Positions 50,962 through 62,170 of a DNA stretch of 64,000 bases are shown in pieces. How positions within the stretch are numbered: the stretch's first letter is position 1; the number at the start of each line of letters is the position of its first letter. The DNA is taken from assembly GCA_019459145.1 (NCBI GenBank), contig JAIBEK010000042.1, positions 1-64,000 of the forward strand, given 5' to 3'. The position numbers and the translations under genes were made by a program. Source of the DNA: Arenimonas sp. GTDB taxonomy: Bacteria; Pseudomonadota; Alphaproteobacteria; Rhizobiales; Rhizobiaceae. Below the pieces are notes generated by a model that was not told where the DNA came from, did no database searches, and saw only the letters and a program-made list of their open reading frames with translations.

Positions 50962-51559
50962 CCGATTTTCTTACCTTTCCCGCCCGTATGTCCGCCACGA
51001 CATCCACCACCTGTTGCCGTGCCGCCTCGATGCCGTGGCCGGTATCGATGACGAAATCGGCGCGCCGTCGCTTCTCAGCATCGGGCATCTGCCGCGACAA
51101 GATCATTTCATATTTTTCAAGCGTCATTCCCGGCCTTTCGAGCACCCGGCGACGCTGTATGTCCGCATCGCAGCTGACGACGACGACCACATCGACCCGA
51201 TCCGCGCCGGCGGTTTCGAACAACAACGGGATATCCAGCACCACCATGTCCGCACCGGCCGCGCGCTGCTCATCGAGAAAGCGGACTTCCCTCTGGCGCA
51301 CCAGCGGATGGACGACGGCTTCGAGTTCCTTGAACTTAGCCGGATTCTTCGCCAGATTCTCGGCGAGTTTCGCACGATCGACACGACCCGCTCTGACCGC
51401 ATCGGGAAAGAGCCGGCCAATCGGTTCCACGGCTTCCCCCCGATAGAGATCGTGAACGACCGCATCGGCATCGTTTACGGCTATGCCCTGCTCGGCAAAC
51501 AGGCCGGCCGTCGTAGACTTGCCCATGCCGATCGATCCTGTGAGGCCGACGACGATCAT
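50954..51559 (-). CDS. coaE: Dephospho-CoA kinase
   Basis: 201 residues from the ATG at 51557-51559, giving [18 protein letters not shown] (P-loop) at the N-terminus. It performs the last step of CoA synthesis. [12 protein letters not shown] is the conserved substrate-site block. The start overlaps the aroE stop (ATGA). The longer track ORF reads into aroE. Confidence 0.96.
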   Translation of the reverse strand: MIVVGLTGSIGMGKSTTAGLFAEQGIAVNDADAVVHDLYRGEAVEPIGRLFPDAVRAGRVDRAKLAENLAKNPAKFKELEAVVHPLVRQREVRFLDEQRAAGADMVVLDIPLLFETAGADRVDVVVVVSCDADIQRRRVLERPGMTLEKYEMILSRQMPDAEKRRRADFVIDTGHGIEAARQQVVDVVADIRAGKVRKSDA

Positions 51560-52419
51560 GGATGCGTCTCGAGATCGGCGATGATCAGATCGCGGAGCGA
51601 CTGGTCGACGACAGGACGCTGGCCGAACCATTTTTCAAAACCCGGCACGGCCTGGTGCAACAGCATGCCCAGGCCGTCGACGGTGGCCAGGCCGATCTGC
51701 TCGGCCTGCAAAAGGAACTCCGTCTTTAGCGGCACATAGACGATATCCGTTACGACGGCGCTCGACGCCAAGGTGCTGAAGGGGAGCGTTGGGACCTGCG
51801 ATCCCGCCATGCCCAGCGACGTCGTGTTGACGAAGACATCGGCACCCTGCATGACCTCGGCGCAAGCATCCATTGCATGTCCATGCACCCGCGGACCGAA
51901 GCGGTCGGCGAGTTGCAGCGCCCGGTCGACCGAGCGATTGACCACATGGATTTCCCGAAAGCCGCGCTCGCGCAGGGCCTGGATTATAGCCCGGCTCGCC
52001 CCGCCGGCGCCCAGCACGACCGCCCGTTCGGCGTGGCGATCCCAACCCGGATGGCGATCATCGAGATTGGCAAGAAAGCCGATACCGTCCGTGTTCGTCG
52101 CATGCAGTTTGCCGTCCTCAAGCCAGAGCGTGTTGGCAGCGCCCAGTTCATCGGTCAGCGCATCCATCTCGTCGGCAAGTCGAAACGCAGTTTCCTTGTG
52201 CGGAATGGTGACGTTGCCGCCGCAGAGACCAGGCGAGCCACTCTTCAGATCGGCGACAAAGCCTGCAAAGTTCTCCGGCGCCACCTCGATCTTCTCATAG
52301 GTGCCGGCGATACCCAGTGTCTTCAGCCAATGGCCGTGGATCAGCGGAGAGCGGGAGTGCTTGATTGGGAACCCGACGACGAAGGCGTGATAGTTAACTG
52401 TTTCACGTGAATCAGCCAT
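51556..52419 (-). CDS. aroE: Shikimate dehydrogenase
   Basis: 287 residues, NADPH-dependent step of the shikimate pathway. The substrate site is [19 protein letters not shown], the catalytic Lys is in [12 protein letters not shown], and the NADP loop is [11 protein letters not shown] with NRSVDRA. The first codons (MADSRETVN) coincide with a parS-like site. It overlaps maf by eight bases and coaE by four. Confidence 0.97.
   Translation of the reverse strand: MADSRETVNYHAFVVGFPIKHSRSPLIHGHWLKTLGIAGTYEKIEVAPENFAGFVADLKSGSPGLCGGNVTIPHKETAFRLADEMDALTDELGAANTLWLEDGKLHATNTDGIGFLANLDDRHPGWDRHAERAVVLGAGGASRAIIQALRERGFREIHVVNRSVDRALQLADRFGPRVHGHAMDACAEVMQGADVFVNTTSLGMAGSQVPTLPFSTLASSAVVTDIVYVPLKTEFLLQAEQIGLATVDGLGMLLHQAVPGFEKWFGQRPVVDQSLRDLIIADLETHP
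52399..52414. promoter_or_regulatory. parS-like site overlapping the start of aroE
   Basis: TGTTTCACGTGAATCA, one mismatch from the parS consensus and identical to the site near 43.6 kb. It lies inside the first codons of aroE, about 1.5 kb from the putative origin. Confidence 0.75.
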
Positions 52420-53011
52420 CGATTTCTCCCAGGGTGCGCAACTGACCCAGCAACGGCAGCAGCGGCAAGCCGAGAATGGTGAAGTAATCGCCGGTAATCG
52501 AATTGAATAGCTGGATTCCGATCCCCTCCAGCTGGTAGCAGCCGACGCTTTCCATCACCTTCTCTCCACAGCAATCCAGATAGCTTTCGAGAAATGCGTC
52601 GGAGAAATCGCGCATGGCGAGATCCGCCGTCGACAGATGGCGCCACAGTTCCCTGCCCCCGCGCACCAGAACGATACTGCTGTTCAGGCGGTGCGTCTCG
52701 CCGCGCAGGGCAGAGAGGGTTGACCTCGCCTCGGTGCGGTCCGCAGGCTTGTGGAAGACCCGCTGTCCAAGCGACATGGTCTGGTCACAACCGATGACCA
52801 ACGCTGTCGGGAAGCGTTGGCTGACCTCCAGTGCCTTTGCCGCCGCAAGTTCGACGGCCAGGTCACCCGGTCCAAGGTCCCGCGGGAGTAGATCCCGCTC
52901 GACCGCACGTTCGTCGATGTTCGCCGCAACCGCCTGAAATGCCAGTCCGGCATTTTCCATCAGCTTGCGGCGAGACGGACTCGCGGAGGCGAGAACCAGT
53001 GTTTCGGCCAT
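52412..53011 (-). CDS. maf: Maf family nucleotide pyrophosphatase
   Basis: 199 residues from the ATG at 53009-53011 (AGGAA upstream). The family signature [18 protein letters not shown] is at the N-terminus and [11 protein letters not shown] provides the acidic site. Maf proteins hydrolyse non-canonical nucleoside triphosphates. It lies 38 bases after ppsR and overlaps aroE by eight bases. Confidence 0.94.
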   Translation of the reverse strand: MAETLVLASASPSRRKLMENAGLAFQAVAANIDERAVERDLLPRDLGPGDLAVELAAAKALEVSQRFPTALVIGCDQTMSLGQRVFHKPADRTEARSTLSALRGETHRLNSSIVLVRGGRELWRHLSTADLAMRDFSDAFLESYLDCCGEKVMESVGCYQLEGIGIQLFNSITGDYFTILGLPLLPLLGQLRTLGEIDG

Positions 53012-53049
53012 GGCACAACATTCCTGAAAGATTGTCCGCTGGGGACGGC

Positions 53050-53871
53050 TTAACGCAGCTTCATTCGAAGGGCAACGATAGCAACGGCCGTTTCCTCGAT
53101 CGAGCGCCGCGTCACGTCGATGATCGGCCAATTGTTGCGGGCGCAGAGCATGCGGGCGTATTTCAGTTCCTCGGCGATGGTCGCACGATCGATGTATTCG
53201 CTGCGGTCATAGCCCGGCGTCGCCCCAAGCTCACGGTTCTCGCGCACCTGGGAAATCCGATCGGAGGTGGCGATCAGACCGACGATCAGCGGTCTCGTGG
53301 CGCGCATCAGACTATCCGGCAGCGGCACACCGACGACGATCGGGATATTCGCCGTCTTGATGCCGCGGTTCGCCAGATAGATGCTGGTCGGCGTTTTCGA
53401 TGTCCGGCTGATGCCGATGATGACGACATCGGCCGCATCATAATCGCCTGCCGACTGTCCGTCATCGTGATCCATGGTAAAATTGAGCGCTTCGATCCGG
53501 GCAAAATATTCGGCATTCAGCACATGTTGCGCGCCCACCCGTCCACGTGACGGCGCGCCGAGATAGGACTGGAACTTCTCAATGACGGGCGCGAGCACGT
53601 TGACGCTCGGCACGCCCATCTCCCGGCAGGTGGTTTCCAGCAGATTGCCGAGATCGGGATCGACGATCGTATAGAGAACGATCCCCGGTTCATCGTCGAT
53701 CGCCTGAAGAACCGGCAGAAGCTGCCGCTTGGAGCGGATCAGGGGATAGACGTGCTCGATGGCGTTGGACGCCTTGAATTGCGCTGCCGCGGCACGGCCC
53801 GCCGAGATGAGAGTCTCACCCGTGGAGTCAGAAATCAGGTGGAGATGAAAGAAATTTTTCCGGTTCTCCAC
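53050..53871 (-). CDS. ppsR: PPDK regulatory protein (DUF299, kinase/pyrophosphorylase)
   Basis: 273 residues from the GTG at 53871 ([32 protein letters not shown]), the usual N-terminus and length; a GTG at 53886 is the alternative. The P-loop is [22 protein letters not shown]. The family regulates pyruvate phosphate dikinase or PEP synthase by ADP-dependent phosphorylation and Pi-dependent reversal. In Alphaproteobacteria this gene lies next to the chromosomal origin opposite hemE, as it does here. Confidence 0.93.
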   Translation of the reverse strand: MENRKNFFHLHLISDSTGETLISAGRAAAAQFKASNAIEHVYPLIRSKRQLLPVLQAIDDEPGIVLYTIVDPDLGNLLETTCREMGVPSVNVLAPVIEKFQSYLGAPSRGRVGAQHVLNAEYFARIEALNFTMDHDDGQSAGDYDAADVVIIGISRTSKTPTSIYLANRGIKTANIPIVVGVPLPDSLMRATRPLIVGLIATSDRISQVRENRELGATPGYDRSEYIDRATIAEELKYARMLCARNNWPIIDVTRRSIEETAVAIVALRMKLR

Positions 53872-54272
53872 GTTCTTCTCGATCACCTGTTGATAAGTCG
53901 GGAGAAACAGACCTAGCGGCGCGGGGCATGACCGGGCAAGGGGAAAAGTGCCGATTTATCCACACCCCTGCCTGACCGGGGTGATTTTCAAGGCACCTGT
54001 GGATTGTGGTAAGACGTCGCATCCATCCCGTCTTGTTCTGTGGTTATCCACAGGGTGAGCGGCTTTTGGCTTCAGACAAACCATTGTATTTTATCAATTT
54101 TATAAGGTTGTCCCGGTTATCCCAAGGCAAGTACCTCAAAATCATTCTCGTCATGTGAGACCTGGGGACGACTGGGGTTTGTCTGTGGAACAGCTTTAAT
54201 CCTTGATAGCCACAGACTCTTAGAAATAGAAGAAGATTCAATTATCTTTTCTTTTTTAAGAGGGCAGGCGCC
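53872..54272. other. Probable chromosomal replication origin (oriC)
   Basis: 401 bases without a gene, between divergently transcribed ppsR and hemE. It holds two perfect DnaA boxes TTATCCACA (53956-53964 and 54044-54052), looser boxes (TTATCAACA on the minus strand at 53888-53896, TTATCCCAA at 54117-54125, CAATCCACA and TGTTCCACA on the minus strand), and an AT-rich segment (TTGTATTTTATCAATTTTATAA near 54085-54106). A second AT-rich run adjoins hemE. Two GANTC sites (54215 and 54235), targets of the CcrM methylase, lie on the hemE side. The ppsR-hemE position equals the known Caulobacter and S. meliloti origins. I see no clear CtrA box pair (TTAA-N7-TTAA). Confidence 0.85.
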
Positions 54273-55307
54273 TTGAGCGGTAGCGAACGGAAGATTCTCG
54301 AAGTTCTGAATGGCAGGACAGTGACCCCACCGCCGATCTGGTTGATGCGGCAGGCGGGGCGCTACCTTCCCGAATATCGCAAAACCCGGGCCGAGGCCGG
54401 GAGCTTTCTCGATCTCTGTTACACGCCCGACTTCGCCGTCGAGGTGACGCTCCAGCCGATCCGTCGCTATGGCTTCGATGCGGCGATCCTGTTCTCCGAT
54501 ATTCTGGTCATTCCCGATGCCCTGAAGCGAAATGTGCGCTTCACCGAAGGGCATGGACCGCAAATGGATCCGATCGATGCCGACGGCATACGGGCGCTTC
54601 AGCCGGACGCCTTCATGGAGCACCTGGCGCCCGTCATCGAGACCGTGCGGCGTCTGCGTCTGGACCTGCCGGTCGAGACCACCCTGCTCGGCTTCTGCGG
54701 GGCACCGTGGACGGTGGCCACATACATGATCGCCGGTCACGGAACGCCGGACCAGGCGCCTGCCCGGCTTTTTGCCTATCGCTATCCGGAAGCCTTTGCT
54801 CAGCTGCTCGATCTGCTGGCCGACATGTCCGCGACCTATCTGGTTGCCCAGATCGATGCCGGCGCGGATGCGGTGCAAATCTTCGATTCCTGGGCAGGGG
54901 TGCTGGGCGAGGAAGAGTTCGACAAATACTGCACCAGGCCGATGGCCCGGATTATTGCCTCGGTCAGGGCGCAGCGGCCCGGCGCGCGCGTCATCGCCTT
55001 TGCCAAGGGCGCCGGCCTGCTGTTGAAGGATTATCGGCAGAAGACCGGTGCCGATGCCATCGGGCTCGACTGGACGGTGCCGTTGAGCTTTGCCGCGGAG
55101 TTGCAGAAGGACGGGCCGGTGCAGGGCAATCTCGATCCGATGCGGGTTGTGGCGGGCGGTCTGGCGCTCGAGGAAGGGATTGATCGAATCCTGGACAAAC
55201 TCGGGCATGGTCCGCTGATCTTCAATCTCGGCCACGGCATTACGCCCCAGGCGGATCCGGAAAACGTGACGGCCCTTGTCAGGCGCGTGCGCGGCATGAA
55301 GGACTAG
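54273..55307 (+). CDS. hemE: Uroporphyrinogen decarboxylase
   Basis: 344 residues, TTG start with AAGAGGG upstream. Decarboxylates uroporphyrinogen III to coproporphyrinogen III in haem synthesis. The signature [20 protein letters not shown] is at the N-terminus, and [16 protein letters not shown] and [16 protein letters not shown] follow. It is the first gene to the right of the putative origin and is four bases from hemJ. Confidence 0.97.
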   Translation: MSGSERKILEVLNGRTVTPPPIWLMRQAGRYLPEYRKTRAEAGSFLDLCYTPDFAVEVTLQPIRRYGFDAAILFSDILVIPDALKRNVRFTEGHGPQMDPIDADGIRALQPDAFMEHLAPVIETVRRLRLDLPVETTLLGFCGAPWTVATYMIAGHGTPDQAPARLFAYRYPEAFAQLLDLLADMSATYLVAQIDAGADAVQIFDSWAGVLGEEEFDKYCTRPMARIIASVRAQRPGARVIAFAKGAGLLLKDYRQKTGADAIGLDWTVPLSFAAELQKDGPVQGNLDPMRVVAGGLALEEGIDRILDKLGHGPLIFNLGHGITPQADPENVTALVRRVRGMKD

Positions 55308-55311
55308 GGCC

Positions 55312-55848
55312 ATGGAACGGCAGACGGACGCGGCACCCGGACGGAGAGCGGCCATCAAGGCGGCAACCGCGCTGGTGTTTTTCGGGGCAATCGCTCTGGC
55401 GATCGTGGTGTTCGGCGACGATGCCGCCTATCCCTGGATCAAGGCGCTGCATGTGATCGCCGTCATCTCATGGATGGCCGGCATGCTCTACATGCCGCGG
55501 CTGTTCATCTATCACGGCGATTGCAAGCCGGATTCGGATCAGGCGCGCACCTTCAGCATCATGGAGGAACGCCTGATGAAGGTGATCATGAACCCAGCCA
55601 TGGTCGTTTCCTGGGTACTCGGCCTCTACATCGCCTGGAGCGTTTACCAGTTCCAGGGCGGGTGGCTGCATGCCAAGCTGGCGGCGGTGTTCGCTCTTTC
55701 CGGAGTGCACGGCTATTTTGCCAAATCGGTGAAGGCGTTCGGCCGTGGCGACTATGTCGGCAATGCCCGCTTCTGGCGTTTGATGAACGAAGTTCCCACG
55801 TTGCTGATGATCGCGATCGTCATTTTCGTCGTGGTCAAGCCGTTCTGA
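55312..55848 (+). CDS. hemJ: Protoporphyrinogen oxidase HemJ
   Basis: 178 residues with four hydrophobic segments: ALVFFGAIALAIVVFG, PWIKALHVIAVISWMAGMLYM, VIMNPAMVVSWVLGLYIAW and VPTLLMIAIVIFVVV. The conserved His in KALHVIAVISWMAG and RLFIYH fit HemJ, the membrane protoporphyrinogen IX oxidase of bacteria lacking HemG and HemY. Its place four bases after hemE supports the haem role. It is often annotated as CopD-family. Confidence 0.9.
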   Translation: MERQTDAAPGRRAAIKAATALVFFGAIALAIVVFGDDAAYPWIKALHVIAVISWMAGMLYMPRLFIYHGDCKPDSDQARTFSIMEERLMKVIMNPAMVVSWVLGLYIAWSVYQFQGGWLHAKLAAVFALSGVHGYFAKSVKAFGRGDYVGNARFWRLMNEVPTLLMIAIVIFVVVKPF

Positions 55849-56049
55849 GACGCTCGGTCTTCGGCTTCAGCCATTATTTTCGGCTGATTTTGCTTTTCGC
55901 TTGCGGGCAAAAGGCTGAATCGCTATTTTCCCGCAATCTCATCTTCTCGGCTTGCGTAACATTCTGTCATTTGCGGCCCTCGCGATCGTACCGAATTCAA
56001 CCGGCTCGCCATCCCCTTAAAAATAATCAGAAGAACGTGGTCCATCTTC
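55849..56049 (+). other. rho leader region
   Basis: 201 bases upstream of rho with no gene. It contains runs of T and C (CGGCTGATTTTGCTTTTCGC, CGCTATTTTCCCGC) and little strong secondary structure. Such unstructured leaders often carry autogenous Rho control, but I see no direct proof. Confidence 0.35.
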
Positions 56050-57315
<1,266 letters not shown>

Positions 57316-57350
57316 GTTCGTCGGGTCTGCTCTGGTCCTGATTTTGCAGC

Positions 57351-57374
57351 GAGCGGCGGGTCATACCGCCGCTC
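57351..57374 (+). terminator. Hairpin downstream of rho
   Basis: GAGCGGCGG and CCGCCGCTC form a 9-bp GC-rich stem with a 6-base loop, 36 bases after the rho stop. There is no T run, so it may stabilise the transcript end rather than terminate by itself. Confidence 0.4.
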
Positions 57375-57422
57375 GATTCGCTTCCGTTCCAAACACCGCG
57401 ACGTGTATCGAGGTTCATGTCC

Positions 57423-58751
57423 ATGCATCGCCAGTATAGGGAGACGATATTTGCCCTGTCCTCCGGGGCCGTGCCGTCCGGGGTGGCGATCGTGCGGGTG
57501 ACTGGGGCCCAGGCCAGGATGATCTGTGAAGAGCTTGCTGGCTCCTTGCCTTCACCGCGACAGGCAGCCCTTCGTTCGATTCGCTCCCGCAACGGACTTC
57601 TCCTCGATCAGGCGCTGGTCCTGTGGTTTCCGGCGCCGCGGTCTTTCACCGGGGAAGACTGCCTGGAACTGCATTTGCACGGCGGCCGGGCGCTGGTGCG
57701 CGCTGTCCTGGAGGAAATCGCCTCGTTTGACGATTGCCGCATGGCGAAGGCCGGGGAATTCTCACGCCGTGCCTTCGAGCATGGCAAACTCGATCTCGTC
57801 GAGATAGAGGGCCTCTCTGACCTGCTGGCGGCCGATACGGAGATGCAGCGACGCCTTGCTGTAGAACAAAGTTCCGGCGGTCTCTCGGCGGTGTACGAGC
57901 TCTGGCGCGCGAAGCTTGTCGAGGCCCGTGCGATGATCGAGGCGGAACTGGATTTCTCCGACGAGGGCGATATTCCAGGTTCTGTATCGGAACGCGTCTG
58001 GGCCGATATGCGCGAGTTTGCCGGCGAACTCGAACGCGCGCTGGCCGATCTTAAAACCGGTGAGATTATCCGCGACGGCTTCAAGGTGGTGATCGCGGGA
58101 CGCCCGAATGCGGGAAAATCTAGCCTTCTCAATGCTTTAGCTGGGCGCGATGTGGCAATTGTGACCGAATATGAAGGAACGACGCGCGATATCCTGCATG
58201 TCGAACTCGATATCGGCGGGTACGCGGTTCACTTCTATGACACCGCTGGCCTTCGCGAGACAGCCGAGCCGGTGGAGCGAGAAGGTATTCGTCGGGCCCT
58301 GGCCAAGATGGAGGAAGCGGATCTCGTGCTTTCTCTTTGCGATGGCTCTGAAGCGGTCGACTTTGTGGATTTGCCCGCGGGTTTGCAAGCGATTCAGGTA
58401 CTAACGAAATGCGACCTGATGACCGATTCGGAACCGAAACCGAATGGCGACATTCTGGTGTCTAGCGCATCGGGGTTGGGTATTGATGACTTGAAGCAAA
58501 GGGTGCTTTCCCACGTGGAGGCAAGGGTGGGGGCGTTTTCCCTTGCGATTCCCAGTCGTCTGAGGCATGGACAGCAGCTTAATGAGGCGCTTCAAGAGGT
58601 GCGTCGAGCGATTGCCGACACCCATCTAGGCCTGGAAGTGCGCGCGGAGCATCTTCGGCGAGCGTCTGACGCCTTGGCGCGGATTACCGGTCGCATCGAT
58701 GTGGAAATGCTGCTCGGAAAGATCTTTTCCGAATTCTGCGTCGGCAAGTGA
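57423..58751 (+). CDS. mnmE: tRNA uridine-5-carboxymethylaminomethyl GTPase MnmE
   Basis: 442 residues from the ATG at 57423 (GAGG 9 bases upstream; an ATG six bases earlier is possible). With MnmG it modifies wobble U34 of tRNA. The N-terminal folate-binding domain has [19 protein letters not shown]; the G domain has [30 protein letters not shown] and TKCD; the C-terminal FCVGK supplies the conserved Cys. Its stop lies inside a parS-like site. Base composition of mnmE and mnmG looks more AT-rich than genes further out. Confidence 0.97.
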   Translation: MHRQYRETIFALSSGAVPSGVAIVRVTGAQARMICEELAGSLPSPRQAALRSIRSRNGLLLDQALVLWFPAPRSFTGEDCLELHLHGGRALVRAVLEEIASFDDCRMAKAGEFSRRAFEHGKLDLVEIEGLSDLLAADTEMQRRLAVEQSSGGLSAVYELWRAKLVEARAMIEAELDFSDEGDIPGSVSERVWADMREFAGELERALADLKTGEIIRDGFKVVIAGRPNAGKSSLLNALAGRDVAIVTEYEGTTRDILHVELDIGGYAVHFYDTAGLRETAEPVEREGIRRALAKMEEADLVLSLCDGSEAVDFVDLPAGLQAIQVLTKCDLMTDSEPKPNGDILVSSASGLGIDDLKQRVLSHVEARVGAFSLAIPSRLRHGQQLNEALQEVRRAIADTHLGLEVRAEHLRRASDALARITGRIDVEMLLGKIFSEFCVGK

Positions 58752-58764
58752 TTCACGTGAAACA
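58749..58764. promoter_or_regulatory. parS-like site at the mnmE/mnmG junction
   Basis: TGATTCACGTGAAACA, one mismatch from the parS consensus, overlapping the mnmE stop codon. Likely bound by the ParB encoded 3.4 kb downstream. Confidence 0.78.
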
Positions 58765-58816
58765 GGTTCAGCGCGTTCAAGGGAACCGAGATCTTGCCGA
58801 ACGGTCGAGGACTGAG

Positions 58817-60691
58817 ATGACAGATAATAGCTTTGATGTGATCATCATCGGCGGCGGTCATGCCGGCACGGAGGCGGCAGCCGCCGCGGCGCGCCTGGGT
58901 GCGAAGGTTGCCTTGCTCACACATCGGGCCGATACCATCGGCGCCATGTCATGCAATCCCGCCATCGGCGGTCTTGGCAAGGGCCATCTGGTGCGCGAAA
59001 TCGATGCGCTGGATGGGCTCATGGGACGCTGCGCCGATCTTGGCGGTATCCAGTTCCGTATGCTGAACCGGCGCAAGGGGCCGGCGGTCTGGGGTCCTCG
59101 CACGCAGGCCGACCGAAAGCTCTATCGCCTGGCAGTTCAGGCCGCCTTAGCGGGGTTCAACAACCTCCACATCATCGAGGGTGATGTCGCAACCCTCTCT
59201 GTCGACAAGTCTGGCGCGGTGCATGCGGTGACGCTTGCCGATGGGCGGGACTATGCTTGTCGCGCCGCAGTTCTGACCAGCGGCACCTTTTTACGTGGTC
59301 TCATTCATATCGGCGATCGGAAAATTCCCGCCGGCCGCATCGGGGAAGCTCCGTCGGTTGGTCTAAGCGCAGTGCTTGCTGCGGCCGAACTGAAGATGGG
59401 TCGGCTGAAGACGGGTACACCGGCGCGGCTCGATGGCAAGACCATCCACTGGGAGAGCCTGGAACGGCAGGAAGCCGATTCGGAGCCGATACCATTTTCC
59501 TTCATGACTGATCGGATTGACACTCCGCAGATTAGCTGCGGAATTACCCGGACGACCGAAGAAACGCATAAGATCATAAGAGACAATATACATCTTTCGG
59601 CTATGTATTCAGGTCAGATTGAAGGTGTAGGCCCGCGTTACTGCCCTTCTATCGAAGACAAGATCATGCGGTTTGGCGACCGAGATGGCCACCAAATCTT
59701 CCTGGAACCTGAAGGGCTGGATGACGATACAGTCTATCCCAATGGAATTTCTACGTCTCTCCCAGAAAATGTGCAGCAGGCTTATATTCGATCCATTCCC
59801 GGACTGGAGGATGTGCGCATTCTGCAATGCGGCTACGCAATCGAGTATGACTATGTCGACCCGCGGGAACTTCAGCCGACGCTCGAAGTGAAGAAGATTC
59901 CCGGACTCTTTTTGGCCGGTCAGATCAATGGTACGACCGGTTACGAAGAGGCCGCGGCTCAAGGTCTCGTCGCCGGGATCAATGCCGCACGGCTGGCGGG
60001 TGGCGGAGATGGCTTGGTCTTCAGCCGAACCCAGTCTTATATCGGCGTGATGATCGATGATCTGACGAGTGCCGGGGTGACCGAGCCCTATCGTATGTTT
60101 ACATCGCGGGCCGAATACAGGCTTTCGCTGCGCGCCGACAATGCGGACATGCGCCTGACTCCTCTCGGTGTTGAGTTGGGGGTCGTCGGAGAGGCGCGTG
60201 GGTCCCGATTCAGTGCCTATGCGGCACAAAGGCTGTCGACCTACGCGGAACTCGAGCAGCGCAGTGTTACGCCCGTCGAGGCGCTGAGTGCCGGGATCGC
60301 CGTGAACCAGGATGGGAAACGCCGCAGTGCGCGGGAGCTTCTCTCCTATCCGGATCTTTCCTGGTCCGACCTGTGCCGGATATGGCCGGATCTGAGCGAG
60401 GTGTCGGAGCGGGTCGCCACCGGCGTTTCAATTGACGCACTTTACTCGAATTATATCGTCCGGCAATCGGCCGATATTTCCGAAGTGATGGGCGAGGAAG
60501 ATCGCCGCATTCCGGCGGAGTTTGACTATTCGGCACTGCCGGGCTTGTCCAACGAGTTGAAGCAGAAATTGACGTCGGCCCGGCCCTGGTCGGTGGCTCA
60601 GGCGAAGAGGATCAATGGCATGACGCCGGCTGCGGTTTCACTGCTGATTGCATGCCTGCGCAAGGTCGAACCAATGCGCAAAACGGGATGA
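58817..60691 (+). CDS. mnmG: tRNA uridine-5-carboxymethylaminomethyl synthesis enzyme MnmG
   Basis: 624 residues from the ATG at 58817 (GAGG upstream); the track start at 58748 adds codons read through the parS-like site. FAD-binding [17 protein letters not shown] is at the N-terminus, and [36 protein letters not shown] and [10 protein letters not shown] are GidA family blocks. Partner of MnmE in wobble-uridine modification. Confidence 0.98.
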   Translation: MTDNSFDVIIIGGGHAGTEAAAAAARLGAKVALLTHRADTIGAMSCNPAIGGLGKGHLVREIDALDGLMGRCADLGGIQFRMLNRRKGPAVWGPRTQADRKLYRLAVQAALAGFNNLHIIEGDVATLSVDKSGAVHAVTLADGRDYACRAAVLTSGTFLRGLIHIGDRKIPAGRIGEAPSVGLSAVLAAAELKMGRLKTGTPARLDGKTIHWESLERQEADSEPIPFSFMTDRIDTPQISCGITRTTEETHKIIRDNIHLSAMYSGQIEGVGPRYCPSIEDKIMRFGDRDGHQIFLEPEGLDDDTVYPNGISTSLPENVQQAYIRSIPGLEDVRILQCGYAIEYDYVDPRELQPTLEVKKIPGLFLAGQINGTTGYEEAAAQGLVAGINAARLAGGGDGLVFSRTQSYIGVMIDDLTSAGVTEPYRMFTSRAEYRLSLRADNADMRLTPLGVELGVVGEARGSRFSAYAAQRLSTYAELEQRSVTPVEALSAGIAVNQDGKRRSARELLSYPDLSWSDLCRIWPDLSEVSERVATGVSIDALYSNYIVRQSADISEVMGEEDRRIPAEFDYSALPGLSNELKQKLTSARPWSVAQAKRINGMTPAAVSLLIACLRKVEPMRKTG

Positions 60692-61347
60692 CAATGAAGA
60701 GCCGTTCTATGGAAAGCCTGGGGATGAACGTTTCACGTGAAACGTTCGAACGCTTCGATCGTTTTACGAGTCTCTTCCACAAATGGGCGCGAAGTATAAA
60801 TCTCGTGGCACCGTCCACCAGGGAAAATCTCTGGGAGCGCCATATCGCCGACAGCGCCCAGATTTTCAAGATTGCTCCGGGTCCGAAACATTGGATCGAC
60901 CTGGGAAGCGGCGGGGGTTTCCCCGGGGTTATCACGGCAATCTTGCTGACGGAACAGGGCGCTGGTTGGGTCGATATGGTGGAAAGCAACCATAAGAAGG
61001 CCAGTTTCCTCCGAACGGCCATTACCGAGACCGGTGCGCGTGGTGCCGTTCACGCGATCCGGATCGAAGATGCGCAGGACAAGTTGCCAAACTGCGATGC
61101 CATTTCCGCCCGAGCGCTGGCCGAGCTCGACAATTTGCTCGATTTAGTGGAACCCTGGGCGCTACGAAATCCGCAACTCCGCTGTTACTTCCACAAAGGT
61201 CGGGATTACCGGCTGGAAATCGAGAAAGCCCGTGGTCGGTGGGGCTTCGATCTGATAGTACACCAGAGTGCCATCGAGCCTGACTCCGTCATTCTGGAGC
61301 TGGCGGAAATCCGGCGCCTTAGTCAACCAGCGGCAGGTGCGGAATGA
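60688..61347 (+). CDS. rsmG: 16S rRNA m7G527 methyltransferase RsmG
   Basis: 219 residues if the ATG at 60688, overlapping the mnmG stop (ATGA), is used. ATGs at 60694, 60709 and 60724 are alternatives. The SAM-binding loop is [19 protein letters not shown], and [19 protein letters not shown] is a family block. The early codons MNVSRETF coincide with a perfect 22-bp parS palindrome, so the N-terminal sequence is partly dictated by a DNA site. It overlaps parA by four bases. Confidence 0.95.
   Translation: MTMKSRSMESLGMNVSRETFERFDRFTSLFHKWARSINLVAPSTRENLWERHIADSAQIFKIAPGPKHWIDLGSGGGFPGVITAILLTEQGAGWVDMVESNHKKASFLRTAITETGARGAVHAIRIEDAQDKLPNCDAISARALAELDNLLDLVEPWALRNPQLRCYFHKGRDYRLEIEKARGRWGFDLIVHQSAIEPDSVILELAEIRRLSQPAAGAE
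60726..60747. promoter_or_regulatory. parS site, perfect 22-bp palindrome inside rsmG
   Basis: GAACGTTTCACGTGAAACGTTC is a perfect palindrome containing the 14-bp parS core GTTTCACGTGAAAC. It is the most symmetric ParB site in the window and lies 600 bases upstream of parA. Confidence 0.88.
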
Positions 61348-62138
61348 CTCTCGAGAAAAATCGGATCATCACCATTGCGAACCAGAAGGGCGGCGTCGGC
61401 AAGACGACGACCGCGATCAATCTCGCCACGGCGCTTGCGGCGATCGGTGAGCGCGTTCTGATCGTCGACCTCGATCCGCAGGGCAATGCCAGCACGGGTC
61501 TCGGCATTGATCGCCGGGATCGCAAGCTGTCGTCCTATGATGTCCTGGTGGGAAGCCATTCGGTCAGCGAAGCGGCGCTGGATACGGCCGTGCCCAACCT
61601 GGCAATCGTCCCTTCCACGCTCGATCTGCTCGGTTTCGAAATGGAGATCGCGCAACAGCCGGATCGTGTTTTCCGGCTCAAGAAGGCACTCAATACCGAC
61701 GAGGCACGCCGTTACAGCTATGTGCTGGTCGATTGCCCGCCCTCCTTCAATCTCCTGACGATGAATGCCATGGCTGCGGCCCATTCGGTTCTGGTGCCGC
61801 TGCAATGCGAGTTCTTTGCCCTGGAGGGGCTCAGCCAGTTGCTCGAAACCATCAATCAGGTGCGCCAGACGGTCAATCCGTCGATCGATATTCAGGGCAT
61901 CGTGTTGACCATGTTCGATGCGCGCAACAATCTGGCCCAGCAGGTCGTCAGCGACGTGCGGATGCATCTGGGGGAAAAGGTCTATACGACGCTGATCCCC
62001 CGCAATGTTCGTGTGTCCGAGGCGCCGTCCTATGGCAAGCCGGCCATCCTCTACGATCTGAAATGTGCCGGGAGCCAGGCCTATCTGCAGCTGGCCTCGG
62101 AGGTTATTCAGCGCGAAAGACAGCGCAAGGCAGCGTAG
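61344..62138 (+). CDS. parA: Chromosome partitioning ATPase ParA
   Basis: 264 residues, deviant Walker ATPase that moves ParB-bound origin DNA. The P-loop with signature Lys is [36 protein letters not shown] and [17 protein letters not shown] are the Walker A' and B elements. The start overlaps the rsmG stop (ATGA). There is no N-terminal DNA-binding domain, as expected for a chromosomal ParA. Confidence 0.97.
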   Translation: MTLEKNRIITIANQKGGVGKTTTAINLATALAAIGERVLIVDLDPQGNASTGLGIDRRDRKLSSYDVLVGSHSVSEAALDTAVPNLAIVPSTLDLLGFEMEIAQQPDRVFRLKKALNTDEARRYSYVLVDCPPSFNLLTMNAMAAAHSVLVPLQCEFFALEGLSQLLETINQVRQTVNPSIDIQGIVLTMFDARNNLAQQVVSDVRMHLGEKVYTTLIPRNVRVSEAPSYGKPAILYDLKCAGSQAYLQLASEVIQRERQRKAA

Positions 62139-62170
62139 TGGCCGGCGTTGGTTGTTATGGAGTATAATAT

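Noticed and set aside
53540-53552. GTCCACGTGAC in ppsR as a parS site
   Set aside because: The core is ACGTG with C in place of the required TT; too far from the consensus.
60726-60747. GAACGTTTCACGTGAAACGTTC as a terminator hairpin
   Set aside because: It is inside the rsmG frame and contains the exact parS core; no T run follows.
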